From BOG-908 sp963848205 (lineage in GTDB: Bacteria > Pseudomonadota > Alphaproteobacteria > Acetobacterales > Acetobacteraceae), in the NCBI GenBank assembly GCA_963848205.1, contig CAWKCV010000003.1:434001-498000 (forward strand): a stretch of DNA of 64,000 nt, written 5' to 3'. Of the stretch, positions 19,062 through 27,561 are shown piece after piece; positions within the stretch are counted from its first letter, which is position 1; each line of letters begins with the position of its first letter. The notes beneath the pieces were generated by a model. That model saw nothing but the letters and a program-made list of their open reading frames with translations. It was not told where the DNA came from and made no database searches. A program made the translations under genes and the position numbers.

Positions 19062-19412
19062 ATGAGGTTTTTGGCGCTGGTGCTGGCTGGGGTTTGTGTT
19101 GCTGGCTGCAGCAGAACGGGCGCGTTGTCGGGGCGGGGTCGGGCGGCGCCGGTGTGTTTGGCGAGTTACCAGATCGACCATACGGATATTCCCGATGACA
19201 GCACGATTTTATTTACAATGCGCGATCGGTCGGTGTGGGCGAACCATCTGCCGCAGCGTTGTGTGGGGCTGCGCAACGATACGCGTGGGTTCACGTATGA
19301 GCCGACCGATCCGGGAAGCGACACGATTTGCGATAATCTGGTTTTGATACGGTTGAATACGTATCAGTCGGTGTGTTCGCTGGGGGCGTTTACGCGGATG
19401 CCGTCGCGGTGA
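19062..19412 (+). CDS. Small lipoprotein, DUF6491-like
   Basis: 116 residues. The signal MRFLALVLAGVCVAGCS contains a lipobox (VAGC, cysteine at residue 16). The mature part has DDSTILFTMRDRSVWANHLP, GFTYEPTD and a cysteine-rich end (ICDN, VCSLGAF), the layout of DUF6491 proteins, whose function is unknown. The family assignment is from recalled pattern, not from a search. The ATG fits the signal peptide. Its TGA overlaps the GTG start of the DUF72 gene, indicating translational coupling. Confidence 0.7.
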   Translation: MRFLALVLAGVCVAGCSRTGALSGRGRAAPVCLASYQIDHTDIPDDSTILFTMRDRSVWANHLPQRCVGLRNDTRGFTYEPTDPGSDTICDNLVLIRLNTYQSVCSLGAFTRMPSR

Positions 19413-20218
19413 CGAAAAGCAGGGCGGGGGTGATACGGGTCGGGATTGGGGGGTGGACGTTCGCGCCTTGGCGTGGGGCGTTTTTTCCGGCGGGGCTGCC
19501 GCATGCGCGGGAGCTGGAATATGCGAGTGCGCGCCTGACGGCAATCGAGATCAACGGGACGTTTTATCGGCATCAGTCGGCCGAGAGTTTTGCGGCCTGG
19601 CGGGATGCGACGCCGGCGGGGTTCGTGTTCAGTGTGAAGGCGCATCGGGCCACGACGCATGGGAAGGATCTGGCGGCGGCGGGGCCGGCGATCAAGCGTT
19701 TCGTGGGGTCGGGGGTGGCGGAGCTGGGAGAAAAATTGGGACCGTTGTTTTGGCAGTTGCCGCATACGAAGAAGTTCGATGCGGGGGTGATGGACGCGTT
19801 TTTGTCGATGTTGCCCCGGGAGGTGGGTGGGCTTGCGTTGCGGCATGCAGTCGAGGCGCGGCATGCGAGTTTTCTGGTGCCGGAGTGGCCGGCGCTGGCG
19901 GCGCGGCATGGGGTGGCGGTGGTGATCGTGGATAGCGAGAAGCAGGCGTTGCGCGGGGATGTGACGGCGGGGTTTGTTTATGCGCGGTTGCAGCGGAATG
20001 AGGTTGGGGCGGCGGAGGGGTATGAGAGTGGTGCTTTGGATGGTTGGGCGGGGCGCCTGAAGGATTGGTCCGCGGGGCGGGTGGTTGCGGATTTGGCGTG
20101 CGATGGGGTGGTGGGCAAGGCTGGCGTGAAGCGAAATTGCTTTGCGTTTTTTATCAGTGGGGACAAGGAACGTGCGCCGGACTCGGCAATGGCGATGTTG
20201 GGGCGGTTGGAGGGTTGA
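19409..20218 (+). CDS. DUF72 domain protein
   Basis: 269 residues of the DUF72 (YecE-like) TIM-barrel family: VGIGGWTFAPWRGAFFP at the N-terminus, then LTAIEINGTFYRHQS, FVFSVKAHRATTH, LFWQLPHTKKF and AVEARHASFLVPEW. Biochemical role is not established for the family. The GTG start overlaps the preceding lipoprotein stop (GTGA), which fixes the start; a longer in-frame GTG at 19373 would lie inside that gene. Confidence 0.88.
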   Translation: MTKSRAGVIRVGIGGWTFAPWRGAFFPAGLPHARELEYASARLTAIEINGTFYRHQSAESFAAWRDATPAGFVFSVKAHRATTHGKDLAAAGPAIKRFVGSGVAELGEKLGPLFWQLPHTKKFDAGVMDAFLSMLPREVGGLALRHAVEARHASFLVPEWPALAARHGVAVVIVDSEKQALRGDVTAGFVYARLQRNEVGAAEGYESGALDGWAGRLKDWSAGRVVADLACDGVVGKAGVKRNCFAFFISGDKERAPDSAMAMLGRLEG

Positions 20219-20264
20219 TGCGGTCAAGAACGATGCTTCAATAAAACACAACGCAGCGCCCATC

Positions 20265-20432
20265 ATGAGTTTGCGATATTCTGGCTGGCGTTTTCTCGTC
20301 TCTGTCGGCTTCGCATTAGCCTCGGTCATCAGTGTGAACGCTCTCAAAGTGGCCTTTTCCAGGACGAGGAGGGCGATCAATTCCATCCAGCCGGAACGCG
20401 CGGGATCAACAGTGCAGCGTGCTTTCTCATGA
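20265..20432 (+). CDS. Short membrane-like ORF ending at an in-frame TGA (possible 5' part of a broken gene)
   Basis: 55 residues: MSLRYSGWRFLVSVGFALAS continues into a hydrophobic, signal-anchor-like stretch, then a basic tail. The frame stays open after a single TGA (20430-20432) to 20801, so this and the next ORF may be one interrupted gene. Base composition is lower in GC than the neighbours. Function unknown. Confidence 0.35.
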   Translation: MSLRYSGWRFLVSVGFALASVISVNALKVAFSRTRRAINSIQPERAGSTVQRAFS

Positions 20433-20441
20433 CGGGCAGAA

Positions 20442-20801
20442 TTGCAAAGTGTTGTGCGATGCGCGGACGACATCCCGCGCCACGTGTTCGGCATCGGACT
20501 TGCCGGTGAGAAGCTGTGGTATGGTGAGTGGCGTCCGGCATGGCAATCAGACCGTATGACTTTTTCGGCCGAGATCGTAGGTTTCGGGTTTCGTGCAGCT
20601 GAACTTGTCGGGCATCCGGACAGAACCGCGCGTCGCTTTTACCGGACGCGAGACCTGCCACGCCGCATGAATTTGGCTAAAGAGATGTTTGCCGATGCTG
20701 CTTTGCAAAAGCGGGGGATACTCTTCCCGAGCTCAACAGTAATCTTTTCGGGTGACGTCCTGTTTGTCAAAGGCTGGATCAGGACGGCTTTTCGTCCGTG
20801 A
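20442..20801 (+). CDS. Unknown 119-residue ORF, in frame with the preceding ORF
   Basis: Reads from a TTG at 20442, three codons after the in-frame TGA. The product contains PRHVFGIGLAGEKLWYGEWR and a C-terminal GILFPSSTVIFSGDVLFVKG. Amino acid use (K, F, N present) differs from random high-GC frames, which suggests real or recently decayed coding sequence. No family recognised. No ribosome binding site is evident. Confidence 0.35.
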   Translation: MQSVVRCADDIPRHVFGIGLAGEKLWYGEWRPAWQSDRMTFSAEIVGFGFRAAELVGHPDRTARRFYRTRDLPRRMNLAKEMFADAALQKRGILFPSSTVIFSGDVLFVKGWIRTAFRP

Positions 20802-20960
20802 AAACACCAGGCTGACGGCTACTCGCGCGCCGCGGGAGATGCGGTTGATTGCGGATGACGGCGCTGGGGTGCTCATACGCGGGATGAACTGCTAGAACAG
20901 CCACAATGTTTCATCTTCATCACGCCGATAAAGGCCAGATAAGCTCGTCCACCCAAAGCG

Positions 20961-21015
20961 CCAAAAGACTTTCAAAAGTTTTTTGGTCCTTTTTTTCAAA
21001 AAAGGACTGCTTCCT
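20961..21015 (+). repeat. Palindromic element, family A, ending at the rsmB-like start
   Basis: Arms GTCCTTTTTT and AAAAAAGGAC preceded by CAAAAGACTTTCAAAAG. The last bases TTCCT adjoin the TTG start of the methyltransferase. Confidence 0.9.
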
Positions 21016-22311
21016 TTGACCCCCGCAGCACGCCTGTTCGCCTCCATCGAGCTACTCGATGAAATCGAGGGTGCCGGTCGCCGCCCCGCCAATTCGGTGG
21101 CGAACAACTACTTTCGCGAGCGCAGGTTCATCGGGTCGGGCGATCGGCGCGCGGTATCGGACCGGGTTTGGGGCGTATTGCGCGCCAGGCGCCGGCTGGA
21201 ATGGTGGCTTTCGCAGGCGGGGGCGGTGGCGTCGGCGCGGTTGCTAGTGGCGGCTTCGTTGTTGTTGGAGGGCTGGGTTCTGAGCGGGGTGGAGCAGGGG
21301 TTTTCGGGGGGGCAGTTTGGCCCGGCGCCGCTGCTGGGGGATGAGAAGCGGGTTTTGCGGGGGCTGGAAGGGCGATCGCTCGATGACGGGGAGATGGAGG
21401 AGGCGGTTCGGTTGGAGGTGCCGGATTGGGTGTTGCCGCATTTGCGGGCGCGGTTCGGCGACGGGCTGGTGGCGGAGATGGCAGCCATGGGTGAGCCGGC
21501 GCCGCTGGATTTGCGGGTGAATTTGTTGAAGTCCGCGGTCGGCGAAGCGCAGGCGGCGTTGGCTTTGGAGGGGATCGAGGCGGAGGCGATGCGGTATTCG
21601 CCTTGGGGGTTGCGGGTGGCGCATCGGCGGGCGGTAACGTCCGGGGCGGCGTTTCAGACGGGGGCGGTGGAGATACAGGACGAGGGGAGCCAGATGGTGG
21701 CGCATCTGGTGGGGGCGGCGCCCGGGATGCGGGTGGTGGATTGGTGTGCGGGGGCGGGTGGCAAGACGCTGGCGATGGCGGCGACGATGGAGAATCGCGG
21801 GCAGATCGTGGCGTGCGATGTGAGTGCGTCGCGGTTGGAAGGGGCGGTGCGGCGGTTGCGGCGGGCGGGGGTGCATAATGTGGAGCGGCACCTGACGGTG
21901 GATGGGGACAAGTGGGTGAAGCGTCGGGCCGGAGGGTTCGACAGGGTGTTGGTGGATGCGCCGTGCACGGGGACGGGAACGTGGCGGCGCAATCCGGATG
22001 GGCGTTTGCGGTTGAGCGAGGCGGATTATTCGGAGTTGGTAGGCAAGCAGGCCAGGATCTTGGATGTGGCGGAGAAGCTGGTGCGGCCTGGGGGGCGGCT
22101 GGTTTATGCAACGTGTTCGGTGCTGGAGGGGGAGAACGAGGCGCAGGTGGCGGGGTTCCTGGCGCGGCATTCGGGGTATCGGGTGGTGCCGGTCAGCGAG
22201 GTTTGGGGCTGGGAGGCGCCGGTGCCGTGCGCGGGTGAGTTTTTGGTGCTGACCCCGTTGCAGCATGGGACAGACGGGTTCTTCGGCGCCGTGCTGGAAC
22301 GCAGAGTTTAA
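21016..22311 (+). CDS. RsmB/NOP-family rRNA m5C methyltransferase
   Basis: 431 residues. An N-terminal NusB/antiterminator-like helical part (about 1-140) is followed by the SAM-dependent RNA m5C methyltransferase domain: AAFQTGAVEIQDEGSQMVA, motif I VVDWCAGAGGKTLAMAA, motif IV VDAPCTGTGTWRRNPD with one key cysteine, and motif VI YATCSVLEGENE with the catalytic cysteine. This is the fold that methylates 16S rRNA (m5C967 in E. coli for RsmB). The start is read as TTG at 21016; the open frame continues upstream through the palindromic element (VLFFKKGLL), which is unlikely to be native protein. Confidence 0.88.
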   Translation: MTPAARLFASIELLDEIEGAGRRPANSVANNYFRERRFIGSGDRRAVSDRVWGVLRARRRLEWWLSQAGAVASARLLVAASLLLEGWVLSGVEQGFSGGQFGPAPLLGDEKRVLRGLEGRSLDDGEMEEAVRLEVPDWVLPHLRARFGDGLVAEMAAMGEPAPLDLRVNLLKSAVGEAQAALALEGIEAEAMRYSPWGLRVAHRRAVTSGAAFQTGAVEIQDEGSQMVAHLVGAAPGMRVVDWCAGAGGKTLAMAATMENRGQIVACDVSASRLEGAVRRLRRAGVHNVERHLTVDGDKWVKRRAGGFDRVLVDAPCTGTGTWRRNPDGRLRLSEADYSELVGKQARILDVAEKLVRPGGRLVYATCSVLEGENEAQVAGFLARHSGYRVVPVSEVWGWEAPVPCAGEFLVLTPLQHGTDGFFGAVLERRV

Positions 22312-22356
22312 AAGTTTTTCGGTCCTTTTCTTTCAAAAAAGGACTGCTTGCTTCCT
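22309..22356 (+). repeat. Palindromic element, family A
   Basis: Arms GTCCTTTTCTTT (one mismatch) and AAAAAAGGAC, flanks AAAAGTTTTTC and TGCTTGCTTCC. Fills the gap between the methyltransferase stop and the dehydrogenase start. Confidence 0.9.
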
Positions 22357-22367
22357 TGGAGTTGTGA

Positions 22368-23294
22368 ATGTCCCCGCTCGTCGTGATCACCCACCCAAGG
22401 CTTGCCGCGTCGACGCCGCTGTTGGAGGCGCAGGGGTGGCGGGTGGTGCAGATGGCGGGGTTGGAGGAGGGGGCGCGGCCGGAGGTGCGGGCGTTGCTGC
22501 ATCTGGGGGAGATGGAGTTGTCGCCGGCGTGGCTGGGGGGGCTGCCTGGGCTGGGGCTGATTGCTTGTATTGGCGCGGGGTATGACGGGGTGGATGTGGA
22601 TTGGTGCCGGGAGCGGGAAATCGCGGTGAGCCGGGCGGTGGGGTTGAACGCGGAGGATGTGGCGGAGCACGCGATGGCGCTCGTGCTGGCGGCGTGGCGC
22701 GATGTGGTGGGGCTGGACCGGTTCGTGCGGGAGGGGGAGTGGCGCGAGGGGGTGCATGCGGCGCCGGGGCGGCGGTTGGCGGGGCGGCGGATGGGGATTG
22801 TGGGGATGGGGGCGATCGGGGAGGCGGTGGCGCGGCGGGCGGTGGCGTTCGGGTTGGAGGTGGCCTGGTGGGGGCCGCGTGCGAAGGAGAGTGTTTGGCG
22901 GCGGGTGGAGAGTTTGGTTGGGTTGGCGCGAGAGAGCGACATTCTGGTGGTGGCGTGCCGGGCGGAGCGGGCGAACCGGGGGATGGTTGGGGTAGAGGTG
23001 ATCGAGGCGGTGGGGCGGGAGGGGTTGCTGGTGAATGTGTCGCGCGGGTCGGTGGTCGATGAGGATGGGTTGCGGGCGGCGTTGACGAGCGGGGCGCTGG
23101 GGGCTGCGGCGTTGGATGTGTTTTGGGAGGAGCCGAGCCCGGCGGGGTTGTGGGCGGGGGTGCCGCATGTGGTGTTGACGCCGCATGTGGGTGGGGCGAC
23201 GCGTGAGGCGGTGGGCCGGATGGTGGGACAGGCGTTGGAGAATATACGCCGGCATTTGGCGGGTGAGGGCTTATTGAGCCCGGTCGAGCATTGA
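22368..23294 (+). CDS. D-2-hydroxyacid dehydrogenase (glyoxylate/hydroxypyruvate reductase-like)
   Basis: 308 residues. NAD(P)-dependent reductase of the D-isomer 2-hydroxyacid family. Substrate domain with IACIGAGYDGVDVDW, Rossmann motif GIVGMGAIGEAVARRA at about residue 145, arginine region VVACRAERANRGMVG, LVNVSRGSVVDEDGL, ALDVFWEEPSP, and catalytic histidine in VVLTPHVGGATREA. Exact substrate is not decided. ATG with GGAG about 6-8 bases upstream, right after a palindromic element. tRNA-Asn follows. Confidence 0.92.
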   Translation: MSPLVVITHPRLAASTPLLEAQGWRVVQMAGLEEGARPEVRALLHLGEMELSPAWLGGLPGLGLIACIGAGYDGVDVDWCREREIAVSRAVGLNAEDVAEHAMALVLAAWRDVVGLDRFVREGEWREGVHAAPGRRLAGRRMGIVGMGAIGEAVARRAVAFGLEVAWWGPRAKESVWRRVESLVGLARESDILVVACRAERANRGMVGVEVIEAVGREGLLVNVSRGSVVDEDGLRAALTSGALGAAALDVFWEEPSPAGLWAGVPHVVLTPHVGGATREAVGRMVGQALENIRRHLAGEGLLSPVEH

Positions 23295-23339
23295 GGGTTT
23301 ACCGGGCAGGGGAGCGGGGCTATACGGCTCCACCGCTGA

Positions 23340-23415
23340 TCCCGAATAGCTCAGTTGGTAGAGCAAGCGACTGTTAATCGCTTTGTCGTAGGTTCGAGTC
23401 CTACTTCGGGAGCCA
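23340..23415 (+). tRNA. tRNA-Asn (anticodon GTT)
   Basis: Acceptor arms TCCCGAA and TTCGGGA, D-arm AGCTCAGTTGGTAGAGC, anticodon stem AGCGA/TCGCT with loop CTGTTAA giving GTT, T-arm GTAGGTTCGAGTCCTAC, and an encoded GCCA 3' end. Confidence 0.97.
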
Positions 23416-23467
23416 CTCTCTTTTATCGTCCGGAACTGCCCGGGTCGCTCCCTGGCTTGGTGAGCGC

Positions 23468-24580
23468 ATGGCGGATTTTGTCCTAAGCAACGCGCGGATT
23501 GTGCTGCCCGATCGGGTGGTGGTGGGTAGTTTGCGTGTGCAGGGCGGGTTGATTGCCGATGTACGCACGGGGGGTGCTGTCGGCGAGGATTTCGGCGGGG
23601 ATTACCTCATTCCGGGGCTGATCGATCTGCATACGGATAACCTGGAGCGGCAGGTGATGCCGCGGCAGAATGCGCGGTGGCCGAGCCGGGCGGCGTTTTT
23701 GGCGCATGATGCGCAGTGTGCGGCGGCCGGGATAACGACGGTTTTCGACGCGCTGTGTCTGGGGGAGCCGAATTCGGAGGAGGATCGGCCGCGGACGTGT
23801 CGCGAGGGGGTCGCGGACATGGACGCGCTGGGCGCAGCGGGGCTGCTGCGGGCGGAGCATCTGTTGCATTTGCGGTGCGAGTTGCCGGCGCCGGGGTTGG
23901 TGGGGCAGTTGGAGGTTTGGGCGGAGCATCCCGCGTTGCGGATGGTCAGTTTGATGGATCATACGCCGGGGTTCGGGCAGTTCAGCGATTTGGCGCGGCA
24001 TCGGGCGGATCGGGCGCGCGAGGGGCAGGATAGGGCGCGGGTGGAGCGGGAGTTGGCTGAGCAGTGGGCGCAGCGGGAGCGGTGGCGGGGGCCGAACAAG
24101 CGGGCGGTGTTGGCGAGGATGGCCGGGCGGGGTGTGGTGGTGGCGAGCCATGACGACGGGACCGCGGCGGAGGTGGCGGAGAATTTGGCCGACGGGATTG
24201 CGGTGAGCGAGTTTCCGGTGAGCGAGGTGGCGGCGCGGGCGGCAAGAGATGGCGGGATGGCGGTGATTGCGGGGGCGCCGAATTTGGTGCGGGGCGGGTC
24301 GCATAGCGGGAATGTGGGGGCGGCGGCGTTGCTGGCGGCGGGGTTGGTGGATGCGCTGGCGTCGGACTACGTGCCGGCGAGCCTTGTGCAGGCGGCGTTT
24401 TCGGTGGGCGATGTGGTGCAAGGGGTGGGGCTGGTGACGCACGGACCGGCGAGGATTGCGGGGCTGGCCGATCGCGGGGCGATAGAGGTGGGGCTTTGCG
24501 CGGATCTGGTGCGGGTTTCAGTATGGGAAGGCCTGGCCGTGGTGCGCGCTGTGTGGCGTGGCGGCGAGCGCTTGCATTGA
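23468..24580 (+). CDS. phnM: Alpha-D-ribose 1-methylphosphonate 5-triphosphate diphosphatase
   Basis: 370 residues. PhnM releases pyrophosphate from the ribose triphosphate intermediate of the C-P lyase pathway. Amidohydrolase-like fold with metal-site motif YLIPGLIDLHTDNLE, then GITTVFDALCLGEP, VSLMDHTPGFGQF, VVVASHDDGT, GAPNLVRGGSHSGNV and ALASDYVPASL. The usual phnGHIJKL neighbours are not in the window; only the DUF1045 gene typical of phn clusters follows. Confidence 0.93.
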   Translation: MADFVLSNARIVLPDRVVVGSLRVQGGLIADVRTGGAVGEDFGGDYLIPGLIDLHTDNLERQVMPRQNARWPSRAAFLAHDAQCAAAGITTVFDALCLGEPNSEEDRPRTCREGVADMDALGAAGLLRAEHLLHLRCELPAPGLVGQLEVWAEHPALRMVSLMDHTPGFGQFSDLARHRADRAREGQDRARVERELAEQWAQRERWRGPNKRAVLARMAGRGVVVASHDDGTAAEVAENLADGIAVSEFPVSEVAARAARDGGMAVIAGAPNLVRGGSHSGNVGAAALLAAGLVDALASDYVPASLVQAAFSVGDVVQGVGLVTHGPARIAGLADRGAIEVGLCADLVRVSVWEGLAVVRAVWRGGERLH

Positions 24581-24626
24581 AAACCACCGCTAGCTGACTC
24601 ACCGGAGTGACTTTCCGAATCGGCAC

Positions 24627-24646
24627 TCAAAAAGGACTGCTTTCTT
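24627..24646 (+). repeat. Truncated (half) palindromic element
   Basis: Only the right half, CAAAAAGGACTGCTTTCTTC, directly before the DUF1045 ATG. The left arm is absent. Confidence 0.75.
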
Positions 24647-24647
24647 C

Positions 24648-25319
24648 ATGACCCGCGTGGCGCTGTACTGGGCGCCTGCTCTCTCGGACCCGCTATGGGA
24701 AGCAGGGTGCGCCTGGCTTGGCCGCGATCCGGAGCTGGGGTGCGATGTGGCGCAGCCGGAGGGGCTGGAGGAAGTGACGCGGGCGCCGCGTGTGTATGGG
24801 TTTCATGCGACGTTACGGCCGCCGATGCGGTTGGCGACGGGGTGGGAGGAGTTCATCGGCGCGGCGCACGCGTTGGCCGGCGGCCGGGCGGCGTTTGCGA
24901 TGCCCGAGCTGGAGGTGTTGGAGATAGGCGGGTTTTTGGCGTTGGGCGAGCGTGTGCCGTGCCGGGCGTTGCGTGAGCTGGCGGATGCGTGTGTGGCGGA
25001 GACGGACCGGCACAGGTTGCGGGCCGATGCGGCGGAGCTGGCGAAGCGTCGGGCGGCGGGGTTGTCGGCGCATGAGGACGAGATGCTGCTGCGGTGGGGG
25101 TATCCGTATGTGATGGATGCCTGGCGGTTCCATGTGACGTTGTCGCGGCGGCTGAGTGCGGGGGAGATGCGCGTGGTGAGGCCGCGGGCGGAGGCGCATT
25201 TTGCGGCCGCGTTGGCGGTGCGGCGGCGGGTTGAGGGGATTGCGGTGTTTACGCAGTTGGGTACTCGGCCGATGTTGTTGGCGGAGCGGATCGGGTTCAG
25301 GAAAAGCCTTCTTTTCTGA
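24648..25319 (+). CDS. DUF1045 phosphonate-metabolism protein (2H phosphoesterase-like)
   Basis: 223 residues of the DUF1045 family often encoded in phn clusters. Two H-x-T/S-type motifs of the 2H phosphoesterase fold are visible: YGFHATLRPPM and WRFHVTLSRRL. A role on a cyclic or phosphoribosyl intermediate is inferred from the fold and the phnM neighbour. The last codons (KSLLF then TGA) lie inside the following variant palindromic element, so the C-terminal tail appears to have been replaced by it. Confidence 0.85.
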   Translation: MTRVALYWAPALSDPLWEAGCAWLGRDPELGCDVAQPEGLEEVTRAPRVYGFHATLRPPMRLATGWEEFIGAAHALAGGRAAFAMPELEVLEIGGFLALGERVPCRALRELADACVAETDRHRLRADAAELAKRRAAGLSAHEDEMLLRWGYPYVMDAWRFHVTLSRRLSAGEMRVVRPRAEAHFAAALAVRRRVEGIAVFTQLGTRPMLLAERIGFRKSLLF

Positions 25320-25432
25320 AGAAAAGAAGCAAAAGACTTTTGCTCCGCTGTCGCGATGCTCACGATGAGCACGCGACAGCTGAGCAGAAGTTTTTTGGTC
25401 CTTTTTTTCCCAAAAAAGGACTGCTTGCTTAA
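25301..25432 (+). repeat. Inverted doublet: variant element, spacer hairpin, family A element
   Basis: Left: CTTCTTTTC/GAAAAGAAG hairpin with CAAAAGACTTTTG. Middle: an imperfect inverted repeat around TGCTCCGCTGTCGCG and CGCGACAGCTGAGCA. Right: GTCC...GGAC element ending TGCTTGCTT. It lies between convergent DUF1045 and yccF and contains the stop codons of both. Confidence 0.88.
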
Positions 25433-25827
25433 CCCGTCTCTATCACGCTCATCCCGATCGGCATGAGGCTGATGCCGGCGAGTTTGATGTGCTGCACGGC
25501 AAACGGGATGCCGATGATGGTGACGGCGCAGGCAATGGCGGCGGCGATATGGCCGATGGCGAGCCAGAGGCCGAAGACGAGCAGCCAGACGATGTTGCCG
25601 ATGAGGCCGAGGGGGCCGGTGCCGATGTCTTCGCGGCCGGTGACATAGGCGCGGTTGATGGCCTGGCGGCCGAAGGGCGCGAAGGAGAAGCCGGCGATGG
25701 TGAAGCAGGCGCGGGCCCAGGGCAGGCCGATGATGGTAACCGCGGCGAACAGGCCGGCGAGCAGCCAGAGCAGGCCCATGATGAAGCCGCCGAAGATGAT
25801 CCAGATCAGGTTGAGCAGCAGCGTCAC
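25429..25827 (-). CDS. YccF domain inner-membrane protein
   Basis: 132 residues, the YccF family: N-terminal LLLNLIWIIFGGFIMGLLWL, then GLPWARACFTIAGFSFAPFG and a repeated second half GNIVWLLVFGLWLAIGHI, ITIIGIPFAVQHIKLAGISL-type motif. Several membrane helices; function unknown. The GTG start overlaps the TGA of the preceding OmpA-fusion gene, so the two are translationally coupled. Confidence 0.85.
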   Translation of the reverse strand: MTLLLNLIWIIFGGFIMGLLWLLAGLFAAVTIIGLPWARACFTIAGFSFAPFGRQAINRAYVTGREDIGTGPLGLIGNIVWLLVFGLWLAIGHIAAAIACAVTIIGIPFAVQHIKLAGISLMPIGMSVIETG

Positions 25828-27416
25828 GGCTTGAGGAAGACCTCGACGCGGCGGTTTTTCTGGCGGCCGTCTTCGGTGGCGTTGTCGGCGATCGGCAGGT
25901 CGGAGCCGAAGGAGACGATCTGGCCGGGCGGCAGGCCGCGGCGGGCGAAGACGTCGGCTACGGCCTGGGCGCGTTTGGTGGCGATGGCGAGGTTGGCTTC
26001 CGGCGTGCCCTGGTTGTCGGCGAACCCGATCAGGATGAGGTGGCTGGAGGGGGTGTGGTCCGACATCATGAAGTTCCACACGCGGTCCACGTCACGCGAG
26101 CTGCGCAGGTCGAGCTTGTTGGAGTTGGGTTCGAAATGCAGGTCGGCGGCCAGGCGCTGGGCGCCGGAGACGAGCTGCTTGTAGCGGTCCTTGGGTGTAA
26201 GGGGGGCTGGTGCCGCGACGGGTGCCACTTTCAGCGGGATCAGGCCGGACTGGCCGAGCGTCGCCTGGCCTTCGGGCGAGGATGCATAGGTGCCGAAGCG
26301 CGCGACGAACGGGTTGGCCGAGGCGGCCGGCGTGTAGAGATAGACGCGGCGGGCGAGCGGGTAGGCTTCGCTGGCGACATTGGCCGGGCTGGGCAAGGCG
26401 GGTTGGGCGCCGGTTGCGGCGATGGCGACGAGCTTGCCCTGGTGGGCGCGGTTGAGCGCGACGATGGCGATCGCGTCGGTATCGTCGGCAACGGCGGCGG
26501 CGGCTTCGCGGACGAGATGTTCGACGGGTGATTTGGCCGGTGCGCCGGGCACCAGGTCGGCGAGCGTCGGGTCGCCGGGTTCACGCAGGACGTGGATGTT
26601 GCGGCCGGTGCCGCCGAGCGCGGGCCAGGCGGTGATGCTGCCGGCCAGCACGCCGCGGAGCTGCGCGAGGGTGAGGCGGGTGATCGGGTTGGCGGCGTTG
26701 ACGATGATCGCCTCGGCCTGGAAGCCGACTGCGTGTTCGGCGGTGGGCGCGGTGAGGTCGCCAAGCTTGCGCAGGCTGTCGAGTTCCTGCTGGTTTATGC
26801 GGCGCAGCGAGAGCACGGCATCGGCTTCGCCGTCGCGCAGGGCGGTGAAGGCGCTGGCGTCGCCGTCGGTGCCGGGGCGCGAGAGGATGGCGACGGCTTC
26901 AGGGCGGGACAGGCGCTGGCCGGTGATGAGGCTTTCGCCCGGAGTATCGGTGGAGCGGACGGTGAGGCCAGTGTCACCCAGATAGCCGAGATAGGCGCCG
27001 GCCAGGCGGGGCATGGTGACGGGGGCGAGCGAGGCGGGGCCGGCGAGGCGCAGCAGGGTTGCCAATTCCGGCGGGGCGGCGGCCGGTGCGACGGGGGCTA
27101 CGACGGGTGGTGCCGCCGGCGCGCTTGCGGCGGGTGGCAAGGCCGCGACCGCGTGGGAAGCCGGTTTGGCGCCCGGGCGGTTGTTTGAGAGTGCGTAGCC
27201 GGCATAGATGCCGAGGCCGATCAGCAGCAGCGCGACGCCGCCGCCGATCAGGGCGAGGTTGAGGTTCGGGTTCGCCTCGTCCGCGGGTGGCGGGCGGAGT
27301 GGGCGGGCGCATTCGGGGCAGACGAAATCCTGGCCGACGGGGACTTCGATGTCGCGCTTGGCGTCTGCCAGGGTGCAGTAATCGACGTTGGAGCAGCGTC
27401 CGCGCGTGTAGGCCAT
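25824..27416 (-). CDS. Zinc ribbon - membrane - substrate-binding - OmpA fusion protein
   Basis: 530 residues in four parts. (1) N-terminal zinc-ribbon-like segment with CSNVDYC and FVCPECARPL. (2) One membrane helix (LALIGGGVALLLIGLGIYAG, about residue 70). (3) A periplasmic phosphate-binding-protein-like (PstS/PBP) domain from about 125 to 385, with GDADAxxxL-type and ITRLTLAQLRGVLAGSITAW motifs. (4) C-terminal OmpA peptidoglycan-binding domain (LHFEPNSNKLD, ILIGFADNQGTPEANLAIA, RRVEVFLKP). ATG at 27416 begins the zinc ribbon. It may sense or hold an envelope ligand; no transporter is adjacent. Confidence 0.8.
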   Translation of the reverse strand: MAYTRGRCSNVDYCTLADAKRDIEVPVGQDFVCPECARPLRPPPADEANPNLNLALIGGGVALLLIGLGIYAGYALSNNRPGAKPASHAVAALPPAASAPAAPPVVAPVAPAAAPPELATLLRLAGPASLAPVTMPRLAGAYLGYLGDTGLTVRSTDTPGESLITGQRLSRPEAVAILSRPGTDGDASAFTALRDGEADAVLSLRRINQQELDSLRKLGDLTAPTAEHAVGFQAEAIIVNAANPITRLTLAQLRGVLAGSITAWPALGGTGRNIHVLREPGDPTLADLVPGAPAKSPVEHLVREAAAAVADDTDAIAIVALNRAHQGKLVAIAATGAQPALPSPANVASEAYPLARRVYLYTPAASANPFVARFGTYASSPEGQATLGQSGLIPLKVAPVAAPAPLTPKDRYKQLVSGAQRLAADLHFEPNSNKLDLRSSRDVDRVWNFMMSDHTPSSHLILIGFADNQGTPEANLAIATKRAQAVADVFARRGLPPGQIVSFGSDLPIADNATEDGRQKNRRVEVFLKP

Positions 27417-27561
27417 GGCGATCCTATTCGTGTTCGAAACTGCCATGCGCGTAAGGCGGAATGGTCGAGCCCGTCAGTGATTCGACACTTGGACGGAAGT
27501 TTGCGAGGGCGCAAAGATCGACCAGGAAGAACCTCATTGCGGGGACATTACGGGTTCGAAC

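Noticed and set aside
20430..20432. In-frame TGA as a selenocysteine codon
   Set aside because: No SECIS-like hairpin seen directly downstream and no known selenoprotein family matched.
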